From contig SWDT01000011.1 of assembly GCA_009193035.1 (NCBI GenBank), positions 124,001 to 188,000 of the forward strand: a DNA stretch of 64,000 nucleotides, given 5' to 3'. The notes beneath the pieces were generated by a model. That model did no database searches, was not told the DNA's origin, and saw only the letters and a list, made by a program, of their open reading frames with translations. This document shows positions 21,043-32,158 of this stretch, in pieces (the first letter of the stretch is position 1; each line of letters starts with the position of its first letter). Origin of the DNA: Halicephalobus mephisto (Eukaryota; Nematoda; Chromadorea; Rhabditida; Panagrolaimidae). Position numbers and translations under genes: made by a program.

Positions 21043-23170
21043 TTTCGTCTTGTTTCAACCGGCTATACGGTAGTCGTCCCCTTGGGGTACTTCCTCCCTG
21101 GATTTTCGAAATCTTTAAATTATTTTTTGGATCACTTTTGTCGGTTATTTCATCGACATTCCAAAACGAAGAAAACTGGCCTAAAAAATTATAAAAATAA
21201 ATTATAAAAAAAAGTAAAAAATAAATTATAAAAATTTATTTTTAAAATTTTTGAATTTTTTTTATTTCGAAATCAACTTTATCGATTAAAATTACTTTTT
21301 TAAGTTGATTTAGTTAGTGACAAAATTTACCTAAAAAGTTAAAAAATCCCACTATTACGAAATCAGGGAAAACTTATCCCGAGGGATCAACTGCCGTACA
21401 GTCATTATTATCTCCCCAAAGTGCAATATCCTCTGAAAAATGCAATAATTCTTGATTTTTTATGTTTTAAATAATTTTTTGTTTTAAATAAAGTTTTAAT
21501 TTTAAATATTTTTTAAAATAAAATTTTTAAAAATAAATTTTTTAAATAAAATTTTAAATTTTAAATTAATTTTTTTAAACAATTTTTTTTAAATTAAATT
21601 TTTAATTATAAATTAATTTTTTTAAATAAAGTTTTTAAATAATTTTTTAAAAATTTAATTTTAAATTTTAAATTAATTTTTTTAAAGTAAATTTTTTTAA
21701 ACAATTTTTTTTTAAAATAATTTTTTTTAAAAATAAAATTCTAAATAAATTTGCTTTTAAGTAAAAAAGTAGATTATCTGTTTTCAAAACCAGCCCGAGT
21801 ACAAATAACAAAGCCGAAATCAATGCCCACGGCAAGGATTTAATTTTCGTTATTTTAAAAATTAATAATTACTAATTACACTATTGTGGAAATTAAAAAT
21901 GGAATTTCTTACGGAATTTTTGGAAAAATTTAAGAATATCGATTTTTTGAATTTTGAGGAATTTTAGGAATTTTTAAATGATTTTCAAAAATTTCAGAAT
22001 CGTCTACGTGATTTTAGAAAATTTTAAAAATTACAAAACTTTCGAAATTTTCTAAATTTCTTATTTAATTTCAAAAATTTCAAATTTCCTACTTAATCTT
22101 GGAAGATTCTGCCTGACTATCAGATATTTCATAATTTTCCACTAAATTCTGCGAAATTTTTTAAAATTTTAGAAAATTATAAAATTAAAAAAATTATAAA
22201 ACTTTCGAAAATTTCAAATTTCTCACTTAATTCTGAAATATTGTCAAATTTCTCACTTAATTTTGGAAGATTCTGCCTGATTATCAGAAATTTCATAATT
22301 TTCCACTAAATTCTGCAAAATTTTTTAAAATTTAAAAATCATAAAACTTTTAAAAAAATTTTAAAAATTATAAAACTTTTGAAAATTTGAAATTTTCAAT
22401 TTAATTTTGGAAGATCCTAAGAACTTGTACTTGATTCTAGGAGATTCTAGAAACTGTAACATGATTCTAAAACCTTCTAAAATCGTCTGTTGAATTTTGA
22501 GTAATTTTAAAATTTTCTGTAAGATTCTGAAGATTCCAGAAGCTTCTGTTGTTTTCAAAAACTTTTTAAATTTTAGAATTTTCATGAAATTTTTGAATAC
22601 TTTACAACGTCCTACTGTATTTCGGAAGATTCTAGAAACTTTTACAGAATTTCAAGTTTAAAAAAATTCAGAAAATTGTTGATGATGAACTCGACCAGAC
22701 AAACCACGTTTACCTTTTTCTAACAAGGGCGAAAACACCCATTTTTTTCTTTTTCAAAAATGTTAATTCAATCGATAAGCTCCTCCTTTTTTAAGAAAAA
22801 TCCGAAATTTTTATGGAATCTTTGATAAATATTTTTTTTTATTTTTTTATTTTGATTTATGCCAAAAATGGTCCCGACGCGAATGTTCACTGAACAGATA
22901 GCTGTTTCTTTTTTGATTCCGATTTGCACGTTGGCTTTTATCTTCTTTATCCCCCTTCTACTTCCCTCAATCCCCCGTCCCGACCCCAGAGTCCCCTGTC
23001 AACCCTATATTTCACGATTCCCCATCCAAAAATTCGCGAAAATTATTACTTTTTGATCAATTTTTTTTGTTTTGAGTTTTTTGCATTTTGTTCGAAAAAA
23101 AACTTTTCTTCATATATCAATTTTCATGTTACTTGACTTGTTACTAGTAATATTGTTATTTTAGACAACT
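21043..23170. other. Intergenic AT-rich DNA upstream of HSF-1
   Basis: Mostly TTTTAAATAAATTTT low complexity to 21.77 kb, then degenerate repeats at 21.95-22.65 kb (CTTAATTTTGGAAGATTCTG units). A pyrimidine-rich patch at 22.86-23.0 kb (CCCCCTTCTACTTCCCTCAA) is open for 65 codons but has no coding character. An acceptor (ATTGTTATTTTAG) lies 6 bp before the HSF-1 ATG. Confidence 0.5.
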
Positions 23171-24889
23171 ATGGCTTCACAGGGAACCATAGGAGCAAAA
23201 TCCGAAGCTTCCGCTGGAACTGATCAGTACATTTCGCAAACCGTACAGCAACCGAAGAACCAGACCCCTGCAGCAACAGCAATATATCTCAAAGAAGATG
23301 ACAAAATACCCTTATTTTTGATCAAATTATGGAATATTGTCGAAGATCCTAATTATTTCGATGTTATTAGATGGGATGACGTAAGTTTAGAGTTTTGTAA
23401 TGTGATTACGAAATCCCGCATTCCAGAGTGGATATAGTTTCCATATCCTTGATCCCTACAGTTTTTGCCGTAATGTCCTTCCTCAGTATTTCAAGCACAA
23501 TAATCTCAACAGTCTGATTCGTCAACTCAATATGTGTAAGTACTTTTTCGGTGTTTTGTAAAAAACGATTTTTTGCAGACGGTTTCCGTAAAATGACTCC
23601 GATCGAAAGAACAAGCTTAGCGAGAGCTGAATCGGATCAAGACCACCTAGAATTCTCGCATCCTTATTTTGTCCGAGATCATCCGGAGCTCCTAACTTAC
23701 ATTAAGAGGAAAACACCCCATACTAAGAAGGAAGACGGGTCTAGTAACGTTTCGTCGAAAGATTTTTCAACTATTTTAGAAGAAATCCGCAATTTGAAAG
23801 AACGCCAAACTGGAATGGAAGAACGCATGAGTGATTTAGTCACGTAAGATTCTTTTTTGAATTTAATATTATTGATTTGTTTAGCGAGAACATGGCATTG
23901 TGGCAACAAATGGATTCGATGCGAGCAACTCACGTGAAACAACAGCAGATTGTGAATAAACTTGTGCATTTCCTTGTCACATTGGTTCAGCCAAAAAGAC
24001 TTGGAAAAAGACATCTACTTGCTATCGATGAGGCTACATCCCCGAAGAGAACGAAAGGACCGACGGGAGAACCGATGACGGCTCTCCAGACTATTCAGAA
24101 CAATAACATCAATGATATTCTTGATACTTTGATCCGAGAAATTTCGTCGCGAGGGGAATACCCTCAGCTTAATCTTAGAAACACCAACAGTGGATCAGGA
24201 CCGATTATCAGTGATGTTACGGATGAGCTGGATCATTTGACTACCAATAATAGAGGAAATATGGATTCTAACGATCCGAATATCAATTATGGGAATTCAA
24301 ACATGCAACAACCTCCTCCGAGACAACAACCCCCTGCTTTTTATCAAGTATGTTTGTTGAAATTTTTGGTTTTTGATGAATTTAATTATAGGATCCTATG
24401 CCCCCTCCGCCGCAGAACATTCCTCCTCAGGTATCTAGAATACAACATGGTGGTTCGTCTGTTCAGCAAATGAAAAGTCAGGATCCTACTCTTGGCATTG
24501 CTAATTCGATTGATGAACCCTCTGTTTTGTCTCCTAATGCTCAAGGATTGTCGTTTACTCCCAACGACTTTGCGGACTATCTCTCTGGAGTTGATCAAGG
24601 AATTGATAATTGTCGAGATTTAATTGGTGATCAGTGGAATACTTTTGATTTTGATAATTTGATTGATAGCGCTGGTGAAAGTCCTGAAGAACATTATCAA
24701 ACTCAACCACTTTCATTGGAGCATACTCATCCTATTTATAATTACAGTCCTACTAATGCTGTACATGGAACTGGAAGTTCGAATCAGTCTCCTTCAGGGC
24801 TTCGTCCATCTCCAACAGGTACTGTACAACTGCCTCAGGGAGCAATGACGAGTTCGACAGGCAAATATCCTCAACAACGTCGACGTTAG
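23171..24889 (+). CDS. hsf-1: Heat shock transcription factor HSF-1
   Basis: Trimeric nuclear activator of heat-shock genes through nGAAn elements. Exons 23171-23380, 23427-23535, 23579-23843, 23885-24347 and 24392-24889 give 514 residues, with introns of 41-46 bp. The DNA-binding domain spans about residues 46-150: [35 protein letters not shown], and the recognition helix [18 protein letters not shown]. The wing ends [12 protein letters not shown] coiled coil for trimer formation follows ([20 protein letters not shown] ... [15 protein letters not shown]). The C-terminal half is Pro/Gln/Asn-rich, as expected for regulatory and activation regions. It is the more conserved of the two HSF genes in this window. 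The next gene, MAP1, starts 690 bp downstream. Confidence 0.95.
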
Positions 24890-25581
24890 TTGCTTTGGTA
24901 CAACCGATTTATATCTAAGATTGTGTTTTGTTTTGAAAATTCCTCCGCTAGTTATTTACTTTTCAAGATACGCGTTTATTGTTATCTGTGGTAGTCTTGA
25001 ATTTATGATATGAATTATGTTTTTTGATGAATTCAAACTGGTTGAATTATTGGAATGTTGATCAGTTTTTTGTTTTTATATTTTGGGCTACTGATTTATG
25101 TTGAGAATCTGGATAGAGTAAATTTGGAAATTACTGGAGGATTAGAATGGATGGTGAAGTGGAATGAGAGCTTTAGGATGTGGGAGGGAAGTTTTGGGTG
25201 TTGGGAATCGGGATAAGGGGGAAGTTTTATATGGAGAGAGTCGGAAATAAAAACGAATTCTTAGTTATTGAGAATGGGGATAAGGGAGAATTTTAGATAC
25301 AAAGAAGCAGAAATTTTTAGGTATAAAAAATCTAAAAAAATTTTAGATATTAATGAAAAATAGAATACATTTTAGGTAGTGGAAATCGGGAATAAGAAAG
25401 ATTTCAAGTGTTGAGAATCGGGATAAGGGAGGATTTTTATATGGAGAGAGTCGGAAACGAAGACTATAGTTGTTAAGAAATGAGAGTCGAGAGCAAGTTG
25501 CGTGCAATGTGTCGTTTTTAGCATCTGCTATTCTATCCGATATATCAGAATTAATTTAGATTTTATTTATCTTCTTTGATA
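24890..25581. other. 3' flank of HSF-1 and upstream region of MAP1
   Basis: A G-rich plus-strand section at about 25090-25500 repeats GGGAATCGGGATAAGGGGGA- and TATGGAGAGAGTCGGAAA-like phrases. No exon is seen. The gap is long for an operon. Confidence 0.5.
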
Positions 25582-27736
25582 ATGGCAGATACAGCCGTCA
25601 GATCTAATGCTTGTATTAATTGTAGCAAACCTGCTGCATTGAAGTGTCCGAAATGTGTGGAATTGAAACTTCCGAATTCTTATTATTGTTCTCAGGTTTG
25701 TTTTTTATTTTTTAAATAATATATTAATTTTGTTTAATTTTTAGGATTGTTTCAAGGGAACATGGAATATTCACAAAAACACCCATGTTTCGCCTTTTGC
25801 TGCTCTTGATCTTTTTTCTAGATTCAGATTTACTGGTGGTCTTCGTCCGTTCACCCAGACACCCAAGAGAACCCTCCCGTTGACCATTGGCCGTCCGGAT
25901 TATGCTGATCATCCTCAAGGAGTTGCTCTGGAAGAACGTAAAGCTAAGAGAACTGGAGAAATTTTAGTTCTGAACGATGACGAAATCGAAGGAATGAGGA
26001 TCGCCGGAAAACTCGGAAGAGAAGTCCTGGATGAAGCCGCGAAAGCCATCGATATCGGAATCACCACTGATGAAGTCGATCGTGTTGTTCATGAAGCATG
26101 TATCGAGAGAGAGTGCTATCCGTCTCCTTTGAATTACTACAAGTTCCCGAAAAGTTGCTGTACTTCCGTCAACGAAGTCGTTTGTCACGGAATCCCGGAC
26201 CTCCGACCACTCGAGAACGGAGATCTCTGCAATGGTTGGTTTCAATTTTTTTTAATTTTAATAGTATGCTGTTATTGCGTAGCCACAACCGTCAGATTTC
26301 AAATAATTTATTTTAGAAAAGTTTAGCGCAATTTTTATCATCTTTGAGATCTCCCAAATACCATAGTATTTTATATAATTTATTTGCTTAGATAATGAAT
26401 GATATTAAATTTTCAATAGGTACCTAAAGTGAGTTAATTTTTGGGATTTTTCTAGTTTTTGCGAATGAATTCTCTCGCGCTCGTTAGTGGTTCCACGACT
26501 GAAATGGCAAATCTGTCTAAGTAGTAAATTTCCGAAGATGAATGTTAAACAATTTTCTGCAATTTATACCTAAAATTTACTATATATATATATTATGTAA
26601 GTGAAATCTTTCGTACATTTATGAAATGGCAAATCTGTCTAAGTAGTAAATTTCCGAAGATAAATATTAAACAATTTTCTGCAATTTATTCTTAAATTTA
26701 TAACGATGAATTATGGAGAATTTAAGCCATGTAAGTGAATTGCCATCGAAATCCCCCGATTGACTAGATTGTTTATTTTAACTCAATAGTCAATTAGCGA
26801 ATAATGAAGGAATTACGGATTTTTTATAAGAAGTTTATGCACATAGGATTTATCCAGAAAAGATTCTGAAAGGCATTCACAAAGAATTTTGAAATTTACA
26901 AAGAATTTAAGAATTTATTCACAGGGGATTATTTTCAAAGGATTTAATTTTTTTCGTAAGGAGTTCATATTTTCAAAAATCACGTAGACAATTTGAATCC
27001 ATTTTCCGCAACTGTAGAAAATGCATAAGGAGATATCAACTCATGGATATGTCATAAGTAGTGGGAATATCAAATTTACAAAAAATTTAAAAATTTGAAA
27101 ATGAACTTTAATAGAAACTCTCCTAGAACCTACCTAATAGTAATATTCAAAAAAGTTAAAACTTATTTCAGTTGATGTGACTGTCTACCATCGTGGATAT
27201 CACGGAGATTTGAATGAAACTTTTTTCGTTGGAGATAAAGTTTCCGAAGAAAATAGAAAACTAGTATCTGTTACTTATGAATGTCTTCAGAAGGCTATCG
27301 AGATCGGTAAGAAATAGCCATAAATGTAAAATTAATATTTATTTTAGTTCGTCCTGGTGTGAAGTATCGTGATATTGGAAAAGTCATCCAAAAACATGCT
27401 ACAGCAAATGGATTTTCTGTTGTTCGAACATTTTGTGGACATGGAATTAACAAAACTTTTCATACAAATCCGACAGTTCCTCATTATGCTGGAAATAGAG
27501 CTCTAGGAGTGATGAAAGCGGGACATACTTTTACAATTGAACCAATGATTAATGTTGGAGTTCATGGTACTGTAATGTGGCCTGATGATTGGACTGCTGT
27601 TACTAAAGATGGAAAATGTTCTGCTCAATTTGAACAAACTCTTTTAATTACAGATACAGGATGCGATATTTTGACTGAAAGATCGACAGGAAGACCATGG
27701 TTTATGGATCAATTGGAAGAAAAATATCGGAAATGA
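25582..27736 (+). CDS. map-1: Methionine aminopeptidase 1
   Basis: Cytosolic, ribosome-associated enzyme that removes the initiator Met from new proteins. Exons 25582-25695, 25745-26234, 27172-27306 and 27348-27736 join in frame to 375 residues, close to human METAP1 (386). The N-terminal zinc finger for ribosome binding is intact ([15 protein letters not shown] ... YYCSQDCF). The pita-bread catalytic domain has all five metal-ligand regions: Asp residues in [18 protein letters not shown], His in [12 protein letters not shown], Glu in FTIEPMIN and Glu in [11 protein letters not shown], plus the substrate His in EVVCHGIPD. Intron 2 is long (937 bp) and holds a duplicated repeat. An AATAAA follows the stop and the OXLD1-like gene begins 122 bp later on the same strand. 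Confidence 0.96.
26500..26710. repeat. Two copies of a roughly 110-bp repeat in MAP1 intron 2
   Basis: GAAATGGCAAATCTGTCTAA, GTAGTAAATTTCCGAAGATG and AACAATTTTCTGCAATTTAT appear twice, at about 26500 and 26620. Confidence 0.85.
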
Positions 27737-27858
27737 ATTTTTAATCATGTTTGTTGATGAATTTAAATAAAAAAATTTTCATAAAATAACGGTTTTTAAC
27801 CGTTTTATATTTTTAAATATTTGTTTTTTTATTTTTTTTAGTCGTTTAGGTACTGTAG
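27737..27858 (+). promoter_or_regulatory. Intercistronic region MAP1 to OXLD1-like
   Basis: 122 bp separate the two same-strand genes. It contains AATAAA (27766-27771), 30 bp past the MAP1 stop. A T-rich acceptor (TTTTTTTAG) ends at 27841, and a second AG (TCGTTTAG) follows just before the ATG at 27859. An AACGGTTTTTAACCG inverted repeat lies near 27790. This is the layout of a nematode operon junction resolved by SL2-type trans-splicing. Confidence 0.65.
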
Positions 27859-28227
27859 ATGATAACGGCTGGGCGAATGGTAGTTTCGGCAAGATCAATG
27901 ATGAATTGTGTATCTTGTCGAACTACTTCTACTTCGGCCCAGCTTTCTAGTCAATTGAAAAATACGGTAAAAGTTGTTTCGGTATCGTTTCCTCAACCAC
28001 CGGATCCACTTTCTTGTTGTGGAAATGGCTGTCAGAATTGTGTGTGGATACAGTATGCAGATGATGTAAGTGCCTTTTTTGATAAACCGGATGATCCTTC
28101 GACTGGTGCCCAGAAAATTTTGAACAAGTTTAAAGCTGTTAAAAAAGAAATGGAAGAACATGTTGATGATCCTAATCTTAGGGCTTATCTCTTGATGGAA
28201 ATTAAAGCTAAGTTAGCTCAGAAATGA
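27859..28227 (+). CDS. Oxidoreductase-like domain protein (OXLD1-like)
   Basis: Single-exon gene, 122 residues. The conserved oxidoreductase-like motif is at residues about 45-72: PPDPLSCCGNGCQNCVWIQY followed by ADD. The CCGxGCxxCVW cysteine cluster is the family signature. Human OXLD1 is a small protein of unknown biochemical role, usually predicted mitochondrial; the N-terminus here (MITAGRMVVSARSMM) is basic and hydroxylated enough to be a presequence, but this is inference. The C-terminal helix (KILNKFKAVKKEMEEHV ...) is charged. It lies 122 bp downstream of MAP1, probably in the same operon, and converges on the cathepsin gene 45 bp away. Confidence 0.82.
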   Translation: MITAGRMVVSARSMMNCVSCRTTSTSAQLSSQLKNTVKVVSVSFPQPPDPLSCCGNGCQNCVWIQYADDVSAFFDKPDDPSTGAQKILNKFKAVKKEMEEHVDDPNLRAYLLMEIKAKLAQK

Positions 28228-28271
28228 TTTATGAAATTTTAATAGAAATTAACAAAAGTAAAAATTGAATT

Positions 28272-30674
28272 TTAAACAAGTGGAAAAATACCCTCAGTAG
28301 CAATTCCGCAATGGTTGTTGCGGTTTCTGGCGATTCTGACATATCCTTCTTCGCCCCAGCTTTCTCCCCAGGAGTTCTTAACGAGCCAGTAGTCACCATG
28401 CTTTGGATCAGTACCGTATCCGACGATGAGAACTGCGTGATTGAGTTGTTTAGAAGAACATCGTTGTTCGTAGTAGACCCCTCTTCGGTAGAGTTGGAAG
28501 CTCCTGTGACCGGCGTCGATGGCGACGGAGATGGGTCCTTGAGTGGCGACTGCGATTTTTAATTGTTCTTCATTGCCTTTGGGTAAGTTGATGAATCCAG
28601 TATCATCAGCTCCGATAGTTTGTTTTTTGAAATGACATTTTGTTTCAGTTCCCTTATAAGGATAAGAATCTTCAGTGTCGATTCCGTGATTATCCTTGAT
28701 GTATTGGAAAGCACTGCCCATCCATCCTCCATGACAACCATTGTTACCGTACTTTGTAGAACAATCAACAATGTTCTGTTCAGAAAGAGAAGTAAGTTTG
28801 CCAGTGGCTCTTTTGTGTTGTCCTTCGAGAGATCCAGTGGCGGAAAAAGCGTAACAACTTCCGCACCTTCTGAAATTATAACTACAGTAAAACCTCGATA
28901 TAAACACCTTCGATAAAAGCAAATCCTCTTTAAAGACAACTCGGTTCCGACCCCTACTGTGGATTTTCCCCTAGTAAATCCCTCGATAAAGGCAAAATCC
29001 TCTGTAAAAACAACTTTTCTGTCGTCCCTTAGGGTTACTTATATCGAGGTCCCACTGTATTTTATTTTCAAAAACCTACTGTCATGTATATAAAAACATG
29101 ATTTTTGACTTTGTAAAAAATACAAGTAGTCGCTATTGTGTTGCAATTTTTTCACAAATGCCAAATATCTATGAAAAAATGAAAATTTTACTATAGTTGG
29201 TAATTGTTGCTTGTTCAAAAGTTACGTTTTTTGTGTAAATTTTGATTGATTTTTGATGAAAAAAATTCGCTTTAGACATTTCTCAGACTTATGAATTTGG
29301 TATTTTATCATTGGGGATGTGCCTCTGAGGCTGTGTTCTCTTATATGGATGTGTAGTTGTGAAAAATGAATCCAAGTTATCTATGTAAATGTTTATAAAC
29401 ACGAACCTTAAGGAAAAGCTCCTCTAAGCCTTTTGCGAATCGTTTTTTGTATTGTGTAAAAATAGAATAATTAAACTTTACTTTAATTTACTGTACTTCA
29501 TATTGTCAAAGTTGATAGTCAAAGTTCGGACTCAAAATTGGCAGTTAGAATTCGACAAAGTTGATAATCAAAATTCGGCATTAAAGTTGAAAATCAAAAT
29601 TCGGACTCAAAGTTGATAATCAAAATTCGGCATTAAAGTTGAAGGTCAAAATTCGGACTGTCAACTTTGACTTTAAACTTTGATAATTCAAAATACTAAG
29701 TAATTACTCAATTGAAATGAGTACCTCAGTCAACTAGTGAAGTTTTACTCAAAATTAATTTCCGTAATTTTTAATACTTAAAAAAAAATACATTAAGACG
29801 ACTCTGTTGTATCAGATACATTGTATTCAATGCACCGATATCATCGTAATGTGCTGGCACATTGAATATAATGTATCTGATACACTAGAGCCGTTTCAAT
29901 ATACGTATACATTGAATATAATGTACAGTGGAAATTCAATAAGATACCCCCTTGGGACTGGCTAAAGCATATCTTATAACAAAGGATATGTTATAACGGA
30001 AGTCAATTTGAAGGCAGACTAACTAAAATCTTTCACTTAGAACATATGATATAATGTGAGATATGTTATAGCAAGGGTATTTTATATTCAAGTTCTATTG
30101 TATCTGATACATTGGGATTCTTAGTGTATCCATACATTATATATCATACACTTATTTTCGTATCTAATCGAAATCAGAGGACCTACCCTTGGTTCTTGAC
30201 GTCGGTGACGTATCCGTGTTCTCTCCAGTCCATGGAATCAGGGACAGCGGCGTTCAATGGAGCCAACCATCTGGAGGAGTTCTTTCTTTCGAATCCGTCT
30301 CCGTAGTGTCTTCTGTATCCGTTCAGTCTTCTGTATTCGTTGAAAGGAAGATCGGCGATGTGGTTGATGCCGAGTTTGAAGGAAGTTTCTCCTCTTTCGA
30401 AAGCTTCGTTGTGTTTTCTAACTTCTTCTTGGGCAGACAAGAAAGCCAACATTCTTTCAGTTTCATTATTTTTATCATCAAAGGTTTTATTTTGAAGATT
30501 TTTGTAGTTTTCCCAATCTTCGTAACCTTGTCGGATAAGCTGCTTCAGATTCTCCCTAGTTCTAACATACTGTAGATTCTGATTTTTATAAACTCCTTCG
30601 TCGGCGGTTCTGCGGCTTGCTTCTGCCACTAAGAATCCCAGAAAACAGATGAAGATTAAAAACTTCGAAAACAT
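28272..30674 (-). CDS. cpl-1: Cathepsin L-like protease, copy A
   Basis: Papain-family lysosomal or secreted cysteine protease. Exons on minus are 30187-30674 and 28272-28869, giving 361 residues. It has a signal peptide ([15 protein letters not shown]), an I29 proregion ([24 protein letters not shown]), and the mature enzyme from about [11 protein letters not shown]. Catalytic Cys is about 168 in CGSCYAF, His about 307 in [10 protein letters not shown] and Asn about 328 in VKNSWGE, so the triad is complete. The residue after the catalytic Cys is Tyr, not the usual Trp. Compared with copy B, exon 1 is uninterrupted and lacks 23 residues of the proregion. It has unusual changes: [11 protein letters not shown] for [11 protein letters not shown] and LNHAV for LDHGV. 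TTTTTCAG lies 2 bp before the ATG. The 1.3-kb intron is packed with MITEs. Confidence 0.93.
28885..29057. mobile_element. pogo/Tigger-type MITE, 173 bp
   Basis: Left end CAGTAAAACCTCGATATAA and right end TTATATCGAGGTCCCACTG are inverted repeats of the pogo/Tigger pattern. TA lies directly outside both ends (28883-28884 and 29058-29059), as expected for Tc1/mariner-superfamily insertion. It is in the intron of cathepsin copy A, 16 bp from the splice acceptor. No coding capacity. Confidence 0.85.
29086..29236 (-). mobile_element. Single-unit MITE of the CACAAAAA family, inverted
   Basis: Read on minus it starts CACAAAAAACGTAACTTTTG, continues with CATTTTTTCATAGATATTTG and ends near AAAGTCAAAAATCATG. 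This matches the GluCl-intron element and the copy at 35719. The left boundary is approximate. Confidence 0.6.
29505..29695. repeat. About 45-bp tandem repeat
   Basis: Four units contain AAAGTTGATAATCAAAATTC then GGCATTAAAGTTGAAAATC or GGACTC. It lies in the cathepsin A intron. Confidence 0.8.
29795..29907. mobile_element. Foldback element
   Basis: Left arm with TGTATCAGATACATTGTATT then CAATG; right arm CATTGAATATAATGTATCTG then ATACA. The arms pair over about 37 bases around a short middle (ATGTGCTGGCAC). A further piece of the same sequence at 29910-29925 and 30103-30150 hosts the MITE at 29926. Confidence 0.7.
29926..30100. mobile_element. Second pogo-type MITE, nested in a foldback relic
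   Basis: Left end CAGTGGAAATTCAATAAGAT, right end TTATATTCAAGTTCTATTG, 175 bp, with TA on both sides. The flanks (AATATAATG on the left, TCTGATAC on the right) match the intact neighbouring string AATATAATGTATCTGATAC at about 29871 when the element plus one TA is left out. The insertion site is therefore exact. Confidence 0.82.
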
Positions 30675-30750
30675 TTCTGAAAAAGTCTAATATACTATTT
30701 AAGTGAAATAAAAATTAATTTAAAAAAATTCAAAATTAACACGAATCAAA

Positions 30751-31105
30751 AGGGGTGTGGCAGAAAGCGAGAAGACTCCTAGCACGAAAACCCGGGAGAT
30801 GCAGGAACTCAATTTGCGCGCCGAAGGACAGGCAGAATCAGAGGAACACAGGAGCGACGACAGAGAACCGGACGAAGTCTCGAAAAGTTGTTAATTTTTA
30901 TTGTTGATAGCTGGAATAAAGTTACCAGTTAACAATTGTCAATTGTCAATTAAGGGAAGAGGCCAGAATCCCTTACAAGCGGAAATTGCCACTGGAGAGC
31001 AACCGTCGTACGGACACAGACGTGGAAGACGAAATTTCACACAGCGATTTACAGAATGACTTGGGACATGTACTAAGATTAAGTACTCCATCAAGGGGCG
31101 TGTAA
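30751..31105 (+). other. Two coding-like 47-codon frames, possible gene or element relic
   Basis: 30751-30894 is open and very polar (EKTPSTKTREMQELNLRAEG ...), ending TGT TAA. 30962-31105 is open and reads YKRKLPLESNRRTDTDVEDE ..., ending GVTAA. Both are far GC-richer than the surroundings and lie just upstream of cathepsin A. The 65 bp between them end in AATTGTCAATTAAG and could be an intron, though the donor is weak. Neither has a good start. No family recognised; a retroelement or gene fragment is possible. Confidence 0.3.
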
Positions 31106-31469
31106 TCAACCATATGAATCACCTTCCTTTGGTTTTGTTTACTGCAGAAATAACTAAAGATAAGTTACTAATTACGATTAGAGCAAGAATTTATAACTTT
31201 GATTTTTATGAAATTAGATATCCTGTCAGAGTTGACGTGTTACAAAATTAACAATTTCTAATACAGTGAGAATTTACAATTTTCATTTTTGTGAAATCAG
31301 ATACTCGATCAAGATCAATCATAAAGCAGAGAATTTTTACTCTTAGTAATTTTTCAAAATCGTCATATATTGAATTTAAATTACTTCAAAAATTATTCAA
31401 AATCAGTAACTGTTGAGATTTTGATTAATTCATTTAGTCACTTAAATTTAAAACTTGAATAATTAAACT

Positions 31470-31860
31470 GTTACATCGATTTATTAACTATTGGATAAGC
31501 AAACTAAGTTTTGAAAAGAAATACTCTAAATAATAAGCATTAGGTATACTGTATAATGACAGATCAAAGTGGACTAGGTAATATATGGTTATTATTGTGT
31601 TTAGTTTTTGTTACATCGATGTATTAACTAGCTAATGGATAAGCAAAGTAAGTCTCGAAAAGAAATACCCTAAATAATAAACATTAGGCATACTGTATAA
31701 TGACAGATCAAGGTGAACTAAGTAATATATAATTGTTATTGTGTTTAGTTTTTGTTACATTGATGTATTAACTGACTATTGGATAAGCAAACTAAGTCTC
31801 GAAAAGAAATATCCCAGATAATAAACATTAGGTATACTGTATATAAAACAAACCGAATAT
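31470..31860. repeat. About 142-bp repeat upstream of cathepsin A, three copies
   Basis: Units share TTACATCGATGTATTAACT, TTGGATAAGCAAACTAAGTC, AATAATAAACATTAGGCATA and CTGTATAATGACAGATCAAG. The same repeat lies upstream of cathepsin B at 38920-39180, so it was part of, or hitch-hiked with, the duplicated segment. Confidence 0.9.
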
Positions 31861-32158
31861 TGCATTATGATTATTAATATTGTAGTAATCTTATTTGTTG
31901 TTCTGATAAATAAATTCTCATACCTCTCATCTCTCACGCAACCACACCGATTTACCGAGATACAACATAAAAGACGTGATTTGAGAAAATCTACAATCGA
32001 GAAAAGAACAAAAATACTTTGTTTGGATAAAATTGTAAGGGAATTTTACTTTTTCTTTTAATTGACTGGTCCTGCTCGAATGGCAACTTTGATTTATTCG
32101 AGCATTCAACAATATAAAATAAATTAATAATTTTCAATTTTTCAGCTTCGTCGTTCTA

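Noticed and set aside
22859..23056. 65-codon hydrophobic plus-strand frame upstream of HSF-1
   Set aside because: It comes from a pyrimidine-rich tract. There are no splice signals and another frame is equally open. Treated as leader or intergenic DNA.
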